From Verrucomicrobiota bacterium (GTDB taxonomy: Bacteria > Verrucomicrobiota > Verrucomicrobiia > Limisphaerales > UBA9464): 12,681 bases of DNA. A model generated the notes under the pieces. That model saw nothing but the letters and a program-made list of their open reading frames with translations, was not told the origin of the DNA and searched no databases. The stretch is from NCBI GenBank assembly GCA_025354845.1, contig JANXMD010000031.1:1-12681 (forward strand). Direction: 5' to 3'. Of this stretch, positions 1 to 7,335 are shown piece by piece. Both the position numbers and the translations under genes were made by a program. Position 1 is the stretch's first letter; each line of letters begins with the position of its first letter.

Positions 1-96
1 CAAAGAATGAAGGGGTTTTCAGACGGGCTCTTAGTTGTTTTTCCATCCGGCGCTTTCAATTCGATCCCTCTCGCGGACGTGAGTTCCGCCGTCGAC

Positions 97-3000
97 TTAC
101 TCGGCGAGGCGGTAGTAGCGTCCCACAGAGGCGGACACATCCTGCAAGTGCACGCGGAGCTGTCCGGCGTCGTCGGTGGTGTAGCGTCCAACGGTGGTCC
201 ACTGGCGCAGATCCGGCGAGGCCTCCAGGCGGTATGCAGTGCGCGGCTGCGCCGAAAGATTCAGCGTGACGCGACCCGGTGCCGGTAGAGCGGATCCAGC
301 GGCGCCAGACGTGCTGAGGTTCACTGTCGCTTTCAATCCCTGCAGCAGCGACCTCAGCGCCTCCGGCTTGTTGGTTGGAGCGGGATGATTGGCTTGATCC
401 TTGGTGTTGACGCCGTGGCAGGAGGTGCAGGTGCGGATTTCGCCGGGTTGGAAAGTCAGCCAGAAACGCTCACGCACCACCGCGCCACCGTTGGTGTCGG
501 CCAGTTGCCAAGTCAGCGCGCGCTGCGCCGGAACGAAGGCGGCCATGGACCCGTCCATGCCGAGCTTCACGGCTCCCGAGGGCAGGGTGGGGTCGACCGG
601 ATTGTTGGCCAGGGCGCTGGAGTCATGCATCGGCTGTGCCAGGACACGACGGCCGAGGCGCGGCGCCGAGTTGGTGGAGTAGAGGCCAAAGCCGCGGATT
701 TGGTCGCCCTGGAAAAACTGCAGGGACGCGATGTCATACAATTTGCCGCCGTTCCCGATGGTTTTGTTGGTGGTGCCCGCGATGCGGAGATTGAAAGGCT
801 GCTGGCGATCCGCGTGGTCCCGGGTGGTGACGTTTCGGCTGACCACGAGGGCCAGATTGTTTTGGCGCAGGTAGGAGGAGAGCACGGTGGCATCCACCCC
901 TTCTTCATCCAGAATCTGCTGTTCCGGGGCCCCGAGCGGCGTGTGGGCATGCGATGGGATGGGCCGGGCGCGGACCTCGACCGGGCTGAGCTCCCACAGC
1001 GGGCCACTGTACGTGACGAGTCCGCCGCCGTAGCTGTAGTAGCTCACGGACTTGGTGAGCCCGGAGGTGAGTGGCTGATCCGTCACCCAATACCCGCCGA
1101 CTTTCTTGAGTGTCTTCAATTGGTACAGGTAGTCGCTGCTGACGCCCCGCCGGGTTTCGCTGGCGGTGTTGGTGGTGTGTGCCGCGATCAGTGGGCCGCT
1201 GGAGAGTGGCACCGGATTGCGATACAAGCCGGAGTGATTGGTCGTCGGTGTGGTGGTGAACGACTTCGTCTCCGGATGAGTGATGTACTGGTTGGTCATG
1301 GAGTCCGCATCCATGCCTGCTGGACCGACGAGCGTGAGGATCTGCCCGGAGGCGTGGGTACCGAATTCCGGCCCGTCGATGCCGTAATACAGTCCGGGAG
1401 TCTTGGGGTCTTCGCTGATGTGGAAGAAGTGATCGCAAACCGCGTGGTTGACGCGCAGGGCGGTGTTGTAGAAGTAGCCGAGTGAATTGTCATTCAGCAG
1501 GCTGGGCTCCAGGTAGCTGCCGATTTCGTGACGGCCGACGTGGTTCAACGTCTCCTCCTCGGTGCCGTCTTCATTGATCATCCAGGGGAAAAAGAGATTG
1601 AAGGTGTGCCCGTTCACGATGCCGGAGGTGAGGCGCGACTCCGGGAACACTTCCGTCGTGTTTCCGGCCAGAACCTTGGCTGAGGAGGATTCGTCGGAGT
1701 AGTTGAACACGCCGAACGGAATCGAGAGTCCTTGGGCCATGGCGTCGCGATCGAGGTCCGCCTCCTGATCGCGCTGAAGATGGTCCCACCGGGTGAAAAT
1801 CACGCGGCCGAAGCTGTCGATGAACGGCGTGAACACCCCGGACGGAGCGTGGTCGAGCTGGAAGAGGTTTCCCGTGGCGGGATCGAGGCTCCAAAGGCCG
1901 CTCACCGTGGGCTGCAATTCGTACTCATCGAGCTGGGGATACAGATGTGCCTGGCCTCCGCGCGGTCGGTCGCTGGTGAACAGAATGCGTCCGTCGGTGC
2001 CGTAGCAGGGGCTGATGTTGTTGTAATTCACCGGCTGATTCGGGACCTGGGTGATGACCGGGTTTTCCCCCTGGCCGAGGCCGGTGATCTCATAGAGTTG
2101 CCAGAAATTGGCCGGTGTTTGGTAGGCCATCGCGCCGGAGCCCACCACCATGCTGAATACGGCACGTGTGCCGTCCCAGTGAACCGACGGTTCGCGTACC
2201 GCGATGCCGTTGGTGCCCTGGAATCCACTCGCGACGCCGTAGCCGGCGGCGGCGGTGAGGTTTTTCAACGTACCGTCCGGATATCGGATGTAGAGGTCGC
2301 CGCCCCGCCCCGCGGAATCGGTGGTCGATTTGTGGTTACCGAAGGCGGATCCGATGGTGGTGAAGTCGAAGCCGATGGGAATCTGCGCGACAAAGAGGAT
2401 GGGATTGGTGATCCCGGCCACCGATGTGGGCGCGGGCAGTGGCGTGTAGTTGGCGGTAAGGGTGGCCGGTGTCGACGGCATGGTCAGCGTGGTGATCGGG
2501 GCGCCGGCGCTGGCAACGGAAGTCCCGGTCCATTGGCTGAAGGTGACCCCAGGAGCCGGGGGATTCGCTGCGACGGTGATCTGGGTTCCAGGAAGGTAGC
2601 TTCCGCTTCCGGAGCCGCCGATCACGGTAAGCGCCACCGGGCTCAAGGTGTAGTACGTGGCGGACACGGCGGTGGACGCTGCCGGCATGATCAGGGCGGT
2701 GGTCGTGGAGGCGGGCGAGACCACTGTGGCGCCCGTCCATTGTTGGAACGCTTTTCCTGGCGGAGCGGACGCCGCGGTGAGGGTGACCGAAGTGCCCGCG
2801 GCGTATTGGCCGCCACCGGTGCCATTGACGACCGTGAGCGTGTAGGTCAGGGGCGGTGGCGGCGTGGAGGTGGATTTGTAAACCGCGGTGACGGTGAGGT
2901 TGGTCGCGGGCATTTGAACGACCGTGGACGCGGCGTTCAGGTTGGCGATGCCGGTACCGGTCCAGGTGCTGAAGGTCTTTCCTGCCAACACCGGCGCCGC

Positions 3001-3708
3001 GATGACCACTGCGGTGCCTGGAGGGTAGCTACCCCCTCCGGAACCGCCGGAAACCGTCAGCGTCGCGGGAGAACCGGCGCCCGTGACCGTGATTACCACC
3101 GGCGTGGAATAGGTGCGTGAGCCGCCGTTGTCGCGCGCCTTCGCCGAAAGGGTGTAGGTGCCGGGAGGCACACCGGACCAACTGACGGCATACGGCGCGT
3201 TGGTGCTTGAGAGCAGAAGGTCGAAGCCGAGGAGGAAGTCGACGCGGTCGATGGAGCCGTCCGGGTCAGTTGCCGTCGCGGCGAGACTCACGGTTGCGGG
3301 TGCGGCCACTTGGGATCCGGTGACGATGCCGGTCCAGGCGATCACGGGCGGCTGGTTTCCGATGGCGTTGATGCCGATGGACACCATCGCCGGAGTCGAG
3401 GTGCCGGTGGCGTCACTGGCGGTGAACCAAAAGTTGTCGGTTCCGGTGAAATTGGCGCCCGGGACGTAGGTCAACGTCGGAGGCGTGCCCACCAACTGCC
3501 CCCGGAATGGCGCCGAGACGATGGCAAAGGTCAGCGGATCCCCTTCGGCGTCGGTGGCATTCAGGGTGATGCCCTTGGACTGATTCGCCAGGGTGCCAAT
3601 CCCCTGGGGAATGGCCACCGGAGGAGTGTTCGCGGTCGCGGTCAAAGCGGACAGAAGGCCGAGGAGTCCCGCCCAGAGGCCTGCGCGACGTTTGTAAGGT
3701 TGCATCAC
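97..3708 (-). CDS. Secreted Ig/InlB-repeat beta-propeller protein, HzsA-related, with one c-type heme motif
   Basis: The product is a large exported protein of 1203 residues. Residues 1-26 form a signal peptide (basic YKRR, hydrophobic LWAGLLGLLSALTATA). Residues ~28-114 look like a cadherin/Big-type domain (NATDAEGDPLTF), ~118-210 like a Big_17-type Ig domain (ATDPDGSIDRVDF), and ~215-422 are three InlB-like repeats (GSGGGSYPPGT...FSTWTG). Residues ~432-1125 resemble the beta-propeller of hydrazine synthase alpha-like proteins, with TolB-like blades such as DGRILFTSDRP (572-582) and FGRVIFTRWDH (633-643). CTSCH (1094-1098) is a c-type heme site; true HzsA carries two heme sites. Residues ~1145-1203 form the Verrucomicrobia-type C-terminal module (YRLEASPDLRQW). 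The start is GTG at 3708 or the adjacent ATG at 3705. It lies 54 nt behind the glycosidase gene and may be co-transcribed. Function is unknown; extracytoplasmic redox or ligand binding is inferred. Hydrazine synthesis should not be assumed. Confidence 0.9.
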   Translation of the reverse strand: MMQPYKRRAGLWAGLLGLLSALTATANTPPVAIPQGIGTLANQSKGITLNATDAEGDPLTFAIVSAPFRGQLVGTPPTLTYVPGANFTGTDNFWFTASDATGTSTPAMVSIGINAIGNQPPVIAWTGIVTGSQVAAPATVSLAATATDPDGSIDRVDFLLGFDLLLSSTNAPYAVSWSGVPPGTYTLSAKARDNGGSRTYSTPVVITVTGAGSPATLTVSGGSGGGSYPPGTAVVIAAPVLAGKTFSTWTGTGIANLNAASTVVQMPATNLTVTAVYKSTSTPPPPLTYTLTVVNGTGGGQYAAGTSVTLTAASAPPGKAFQQWTGATVVSPASTTTALIMPAASTAVSATYYTLSPVALTVIGGSGSGSYLPGTQITVAANPPAPGVTFSQWTGTSVASAGAPITTLTMPSTPATLTANYTPLPAPTSVAGITNPILFVAQIPIGFDFTTIGSAFGNHKSTTDSAGRGGDLYIRYPDGTLKNLTAAAGYGVASGFQGTNGIAVREPSVHWDGTRAVFSMVVGSGAMAYQTPANFWQLYEITGLGQGENPVITQVPNQPVNYNNISPCYGTDGRILFTSDRPRGGQAHLYPQLDEYELQPTVSGLWSLDPATGNLFQLDHAPSGVFTPFIDSFGRVIFTRWDHLQRDQEADLDRDAMAQGLSIPFGVFNYSDESSSAKVLAGNTTEVFPESRLTSGIVNGHTFNLFFPWMINEDGTEEETLNHVGRHEIGSYLEPSLLNDNSLGYFYNTALRVNHAVCDHFFHISEDPKTPGLYYGIDGPEFGTHASGQILTLVGPAGMDADSMTNQYITHPETKSFTTTPTTNHSGLYRNPVPLSSGPLIAAHTTNTASETRRGVSSDYLYQLKTLKKVGGYWVTDQPLTSGLTKSVSYYSYGGGLVTYSGPLWELSPVEVRARPIPSHAHTPLGAPEQQILDEEGVDATVLSSYLRQNNLALVVSRNVTTRDHADRQQPFNLRIAGTTNKTIGNGGKLYDIASLQFFQGDQIRGFGLYSTNSAPRLGRRVLAQPMHDSSALANNPVDPTLPSGAVKLGMDGSMAAFVPAQRALTWQLADTNGGAVVRERFWLTFQPGEIRTCTSCHGVNTKDQANHPAPTNKPEALRSLLQGLKATVNLSTSGAAGSALPAPGRVTLNLSAQPRTAYRLEASPDLRQWTTVGRYTTDDAGQLRVHLQDVSASVGRYYRLAE
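415..429 (-). other. c-type heme-binding motif CTSCH
   Basis: Codons 1094-1098 of the 1203-aa protein read Cys-Thr-Ser-Cys-His, followed by Gly-Val-Asn. This is the canonical CxxCH site for covalent heme attachment by the cytochrome c maturation machinery on the outer face of the cytoplasmic membrane. It is the only CxxCH in the protein. It sits between the propeller-like region and the C-terminal module. The distal heme ligand cannot be assigned from sequence. Confidence 0.85.
2443..3066 (-). repeat. Three tandem InlB-type (Flg_new_2-like) repeats within the 1203-aa protein
   Basis: Residues ~215-278, ~287-353 and ~358-422 share one pattern: a short strand ending in GGSGGGSY/GTGGGQY/GSGSGSY, then xPGTxVxxxA, an F-x-x-WTG motif, an MP motif and a closing strand ending A.Y. 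The first two units are joined by a Pro-rich linker (TPPPPL). The copies are diverged at the residue level, so this is an old domain triplication rather than a recent DNA duplication. Such repeats usually act as stalks or adhesion modules in surface proteins. Confidence 0.8.
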
Positions 3709-3762
3709 CCACCGCTACGTCAGGCGCGGCCAATGGTTACTGCCGGAAGGAACAAATAACGG

Positions 3763-4692
3763 TTACGGAAGCTTCGCTGCCCGGATGCCGAGCAAGCCGC
3801 CGATGGGTCGTTCGAAGCCGGTGAGGAGCGGATGGCACGGACGATTCAGCACCGTCGCGCCCACCCAGCGTCCTTCGCGCACCAGCGTGACGACACTGCC
3901 CCCGTCAAAGTTGATCGCGTCCGACGCGCCGAGTTCCTTGAGCATCCGCGCGCTGTCGCCTGGTGTTGCTCCCTCCGTCCACCCGGGCTGTCTCCCGTCC
4001 ACGACGAGCCAGTACAGATAGCGTCCATCCGCGCTGACGCCGGCCGCGCTGGCGGCCTCGGCGGGAAGGTGTTCGGCGCGATCGATGCCGTTTTTCAAAA
4101 TCGTCAAATTGCCCCCAGCGGCGTTGAAGGCGTCGTGCGTGTCACCGCGCGCGGGAACGATGCGGACCTCGCGGGTGGCGGTGATCACCAGGGAGTCCAG
4201 ATTGTCGACCGCCGGCGAGTAGCGGTCGCCGTCCGAGACCGAGAGTCCCATGATGTCGACCGGCAGGCCGGGCCACCTCACGAACGGGAAAAATGCGCTG
4301 GAGCTGACCGCGATCTGCAGGTGGTGTTTCCGAAGAAAATCGCTCGGAAACTGGCTTCTGGTGTCGAGTCCTCGGTCCCCGTTGGACGGTTTTACGAAGA
4401 AGCTGATGCCGGGATTGCGCAGGTCCACGCGAATCGCGTGGGCCTTCATCGGGCGCGGCGCCGTGACATTGGCGCGGGCGTGATCGATGCCCTGAAACAT
4501 CGGTTCCCACGCGGTGAATCCGCTGTCGGGTGCCGGCCAGGACTCGAGGAATCGCGGCGTGGGCACCGAGGGAATCCACCACCAGAGCACCAGCCCGATC
4601 GCCCCGAACCCCAGCAACAGCTTTCGGCGACGACGGTTCCGGGGGAGGTCGCTCCGGCGGCGCTTTTTACGGACGATTCGAAGGACCCCCAT
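3763..4692 (-). CDS. Phosphodiester glycosidase (NAGPA) family protein, membrane-anchored
   Basis: The 309-residue product has a strongly basic N-terminus (RKKRRR...RNRRRR), then one hydrophobic segment (residues ~24-40, LLLGFGAIGLVLWWW), which suggests a signal anchor with the catalytic domain outside the cytoplasm. The rest matches the NAGPA/phosphodiester glycosidase fold: IAVSSSAFFPF (~127-137), LVVDGRQPGWTEGAT (~229-243) and DAINFDGGS (~258-266). Family members cleave GlcNAc-phosphodiester or related sugar-phosphodiester bonds; the substrate here is unknown. The usual DGGGS signature reads DGGSV, so the third Gly is replaced. I chose ATG at 4692, 10 nt past the hisC stop. An upstream in-frame GTG at 4743 would overlap hisC by 41 nt and add residues unlike a signal anchor. 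Probably translated from the same message as hisC. Confidence 0.87.
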   Translation of the reverse strand: MGVLRIVRKKRRRSDLPRNRRRRKLLLGFGAIGLVLWWWIPSVPTPRFLESWPAPDSGFTAWEPMFQGIDHARANVTAPRPMKAHAIRVDLRNPGISFFVKPSNGDRGLDTRSQFPSDFLRKHHLQIAVSSSAFFPFVRWPGLPVDIMGLSVSDGDRYSPAVDNLDSLVITATREVRIVPARGDTHDAFNAAGGNLTILKNGIDRAEHLPAEAASAAGVSADGRYLYWLVVDGRQPGWTEGATPGDSARMLKELGASDAINFDGGSVVTLVREGRWVGATVLNRPCHPLLTGFERPIGGLLGIRAAKLP

Positions 4693-4702
4693 GATAGCCG
4701 GT

Positions 4703-5836
4703 TCAGTGGTTCGGCCGCGTTCGTTGCAGTTGGCGCACGACACGCACCAAGCGATCCGCCTCGGCGTCCGAACCGATCGTGATGCGCAATCGGTCGGATA
4801 GGCCCGGTGTCCGGAACCATCGCACCAGGATCCGTTGGTCGCGCAACGACTTCAGCCAGGATTCGGCGGGCGGCCCCGGTGGACGCACGAAAATGAAATT
4901 GGTCTGGCTCGGCACCACGGAGAAACCGAGGGCGGTCAGGGCGGTGGTGAGGCGCTCTCGAGTGGCGATGACGCGCTTGAAGTTCCGCCGGTAATACGGC
5001 AGATCGTCCAACGTGGCCAGGGCCGCAACCTGACCGAGGCCGTTGACATTGTAGCTGTCCCGGATGCGGTCGAGCGCCTCGATCAACTCCGGGTGCCCCA
5101 CGCAGTAGCCCACGCGCTGGAAGCAAAGCGAATACGCCTTGGAAAAGGTCCGGAACACCAGCACGTGCGGGTATTTAAGAGCCAGTGCCAGGGCGTTCTC
5201 ACGGGCGAAATCGACGTACGCCTCATCCAGAACCACCACGCCGCGGGTGGCCCGGCAGAGGGTTTCCAGTTCTGTGTTCGTGAAGCCGCGTCCGCTCGGC
5301 GCATTCGGTGTGGTGACGAGGCTCAGCGCCGCCTCCGGATTCCATCCCTTCCGGCCGGCACGCTTTCCTGAGGGCATCGCAGGGAGGGCGAAATCGGGTC
5401 CAAGCGGGACGGCGTGCGTGCGGGCGCCGTGGATGGCAGCCAGCACGGGATACAGGGAATAGCTCGGATCGAGATATTGAACCGTCGCCTTCGACGCCTT
5501 TCGGCAGCCGACTTCCGGCTCGACGAAGGCGCGCACGGCGAGCGCGAGCACTTCGTCCGATCCATTGCCCACCAACACCTGGGATGGGTCGCATCCGTGG
5601 AGCTTGGCGAGACGCTCGCGTAGTGCTTGCGATGTGGGGTTCGGATACAGGCGGAACCGTCCGTCCACCGCCCCCTGGGTGGCGCGCAAGACCCGCGGTG
5701 AGGGCGGGTAGGGGTTCTCGTTGGTGTTGAGCTTGATCAGTCCGCGGATGCGCGGCTGTTCTCCGGGAACATAGGCGTGGAGCCCATGAACCAGGGGACG
5801 CACCAAGGATTGAGGCGAGGGCTGGGAACGCGGCAT
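4703..5836 (-). CDS. hisC: Histidinol-phosphate aminotransferase
   Basis: This is a 377-residue PLP enzyme (fold type I, class II aminotransferase) that interconverts imidazole-acetol phosphate plus glutamate and L-histidinol phosphate plus 2-oxoglutarate in cytoplasmic histidine biosynthesis. Visible motifs are LIKLNTNENPYPPSP (33-47, substrate region), GNGSDEVL (90-97), TPNAPSG (176-182), VVLDEAYVDF (201-210, Asp204 and Tyr207), FRTFSKAYSL (228-237, with Lys233 the Schiff-base lysine), Arg241 in QRVGY, and LRITIG (350-355) with the substrate-carboxylate Arg. Length is normal for HisC (about 350-380). The ATG at 5836 lies 5 nt after the hisD stop, which indicates co-transcription and probably coupled translation. 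A related aromatic aminotransferase activity cannot be excluded, but the hisD neighbour supports hisC. Confidence 0.96.
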   Translation of the reverse strand: MPRSQPSPQSLVRPLVHGLHAYVPGEQPRIRGLIKLNTNENPYPPSPRVLRATQGAVDGRFRLYPNPTSQALRERLAKLHGCDPSQVLVGNGSDEVLALAVRAFVEPEVGCRKASKATVQYLDPSYSLYPVLAAIHGARTHAVPLGPDFALPAMPSGKRAGRKGWNPEAALSLVTTPNAPSGRGFTNTELETLCRATRGVVVLDEAYVDFARENALALALKYPHVLVFRTFSKAYSLCFQRVGYCVGHPELIEALDRIRDSYNVNGLGQVAALATLDDLPYYRRNFKRVIATRERLTTALTALGFSVVPSQTNFIFVRPPGPPAESWLKSLRDQRILVRWFRTPGLSDRLRITIGSDAEADRLVRVVRQLQRTRPNH

Positions 5837-5841
5837 GGAGA

Positions 5842-7137
5842 TCAGGCGTGGAGTCGGATCGAGGCCGAGCGCCCGTGGGCGTCCAGTCCCTCCAGATCGG
5901 CAAACGTCTGCACCGCCTTGAGCGCCTTTTTCAAAGCTGTCTTGGAGTACTCCGTGACGCTGGTGCGGCGCTGGAACTGATCGACGGTCAATCCCGCGAA
6001 GCTCGCACCCGCACCGCCGGTAGGTAGGGTGTGGCTTGGCCCTGCGACATAATCGCCCAGCACGGTGGGGGAATGGTTGCCCAGGAAAATGGCACCGGCA
6101 GTGAGGATGCGATTCGAGCGTTCGCGGGCATCGCGGGTTAGGATCTCGCAGTGCTCCGGCGCCAGGCGGTTTGCCAGTTCAGTGCCCTCGTCGAGCGACT
6201 TCACCTGGATCAGCCATCCGTTCGCCTCCAGCGCCTTTTCGATGTAGGCGCGACGGCTCAGTTTGGGAAGTTGGCGCTTGATCTCGGTCTGGACGCCTCG
6301 GATGAGTTTTGCCGAGGGCGTGACCAGCCAGACCCGCTCATGACCCGATCCGTGTTCCGCCTGGGCGAGCAGGTCGGCAGCAACGAAGCGGGGTTCCGCC
6401 GACTCATCGGCGAGCACGAGAACTTCGCTAGGGCCCGGAAGGAGATCGATCGCCACATGGCCGAACAGCAATCGCTTGGCGGCCACCACGTAGGCGTTTC
6501 CCGGGCCGAAAATCTTCTGAACACGTCGAATCGTTGAGGTGCCCATGGCTAGGGCGGCGATCGCCTGCGATCCGCCCACGCGATAGATCTCGGTCGCTCC
6601 GGCCAAACCCGCGGCATAGAGCAGGGCGGAATTGATCGAGCCGTCCTTACCCGGCGGCGTGCATACCACGATCTCCGGGCAGCCGGCCACCTTGGCCAGA
6701 GTAATGGTCATCAGCGCCGTGGAGACCAAGGGCGCGGTGCCACCGGGAATATAAATGCCGACCCGCGTGAACGGATCGAACTTCTCCGCCACCGTCGCCC
6801 CGTGCGAATTCGTGGCCGACCAGCCGCGGCGGCGGGATTTCTTCGAAAACGTGGCGATGTTTCGGTGCGCTTCCGCCACCGCAGATCGCAGGGTCGCGTT
6901 GGCAACCAGTGCGGCGCCCATCCGATCGGCCGCGGTCACCGCCAGCTGGTCGGCCGTCAGGGTGGCGCCGTCGAACCGTTCGGTGAATTCCAACAGCGCC
7001 GCATCCCCCCGCTGGCGAACAGCGTCGAGAATGCCGCGGGTGCGTTCCTCGATGCCGGAATCGAACAGGGAGGACGACGAGGCGGCGCGGGTCAACTGGT
7101 CCGCATAGTCGGCGTCAGTGTGTCGGACAAGATGCAT
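5842..7137 (-). CDS. hisD: Histidinol dehydrogenase
   Basis: This 431-residue zinc enzyme carries out the last two steps of histidine biosynthesis, L-histidinol to L-histidinal to L-histidine, with two NAD+. Motifs seen: VGIYIPGGTAPLVST (126-140), IFGPGNAYV (209-217), IDLLPGPSEVLVLAD (230-244), LLAQAEHG (256-263), LAPEHCEI (325-332), GDYVAGPSHTLPTGG (361-375). By analogy with the E. coli enzyme, Gln259, His262, Asp362 and His421 would bind zinc, and Glu328/His329 are the catalytic acid-base pair; all are present. The length is normal. The ATG at 7137 opens the conserved N-terminus, with no clear Shine-Dalgarno sequence. It is the first gene of the minus-strand group hisD-hisC-glycosidase. Other his genes are not in the window. 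Confidence 0.97.
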   Translation of the reverse strand: MHLVRHTDADYADQLTRAASSSSLFDSGIEERTRGILDAVRQRGDAALLEFTERFDGATLTADQLAVTAADRMGAALVANATLRSAVAEAHRNIATFSKKSRRRGWSATNSHGATVAEKFDPFTRVGIYIPGGTAPLVSTALMTITLAKVAGCPEIVVCTPPGKDGSINSALLYAAGLAGATEIYRVGGSQAIAALAMGTSTIRRVQKIFGPGNAYVVAAKRLLFGHVAIDLLPGPSEVLVLADESAEPRFVAADLLAQAEHGSGHERVWLVTPSAKLIRGVQTEIKRQLPKLSRRAYIEKALEANGWLIQVKSLDEGTELANRLAPEHCEILTRDARERSNRILTAGAIFLGNHSPTVLGDYVAGPSHTLPTGGAGASFAGLTVDQFQRRTSVTEYSKTALKKALKAVQTFADLEGLDAHGRSASIRLHA

Positions 7138-7147
7138 TGGTCGCGTC

Positions 7148-7175
7148 AGGTTAGGGAGGCCTCCACGGAAGTCAA
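7148..7175 (-). promoter_or_regulatory. Candidate hisD promoter with a palindrome in the spacer
   Basis: On the minus strand, TTGACT (7170-7175) and TAACCT (7148-7153) are separated by 16 bp, resembling a sigma-70 -35/-10 pair about 11 nt upstream of the hisD ATG. The -35 matches 5 of 6 consensus bases but the -10 only 3 of 6. The spacer contains the perfect 10-bp palindrome GGAGGCCTCC (7155-7164), a possible operator. The transcript leader would be very short. This is a pattern match only. Confidence 0.3.
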
Positions 7176-7294
7176 AACGCGGCTGGAGGACATCGAGGAC
7201 GCTTCAATTGACGGGCTCGTGTGCCCTAGGGGGATTGCATTCGAGCCGCTTGCAGGATAAATGCGGGTTGCCTGTGACCAACGAGTGAATCTGG

Positions 7295-7311
7295 CTGTCG
7301 TTCTGCGACAG
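7295..7311. promoter_or_regulatory. Inverted repeat CTGTCG-TTCTG-CGACAG upstream of the Ig-domain gene
   Basis: There is a perfect 6-bp inverted repeat with a 5-nt loop (CTGTCG, TTCTG, CGACAG), 24 nt before the ATG at 7336 and within the 198-bp region between divergent hisD and the Ig-domain gene. It could be a protein-binding operator or a hairpin at the start of the mRNA. No T-tract follows, so it is not a typical terminator. The rest of the intergenic region shows no convincing paired promoter for the plus-strand gene. Confidence 0.4.
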
Positions 7312-7335
7312 TAGGCCCCTATCCAGCCCCCTCCA

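Noticed and set aside
73..89. Hairpin GCGGA/TCCGC just downstream of the 1203-aa gene as a terminator
   Set aside because: The stem is only 5 bp and no T-tract follows on the minus strand. The end of this transcript is probably outside the window or undetectable.
385..1485. Plus-strand open frame (366 codons) opposite the 1203-aa gene
   Set aside because: It is antisense to the propeller/heme region, which has clear family motifs. The translation shows no domain, and high GC content explains the lack of stops.
1732..3120. Long plus-strand open frame (462 codons) opposite the 1203-aa gene
   Set aside because: Its translation is Gly/Arg-rich low complexity with no signal peptide or recognisable domain. 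It is the shadow expected opposite repeat-rich, high-GC coding DNA.
97..3708. Calling the 1203-aa protein a hydrazine synthase subunit
   Set aside because: It has only one CxxCH, carries adhesive repeat domains, and no other hydrazine synthase subunit or anammox gene is nearby. Resemblance to a middle domain is not evidence of that reaction.
3735..3766. Direct repeat GGTTAC at 3735 and 3761 between the glycosidase and 1203-aa genes
   Set aside because: It is only 6 bp and the second copy overlaps the glycosidase stop codon, so this is likely chance.
3832..4782. Plus-strand open frame opposite the glycosidase gene and the hisC 3' end
   Set aside because: The minus strand carries recognisable NAGPA motifs; the plus-strand translation is Arg-rich without motifs.
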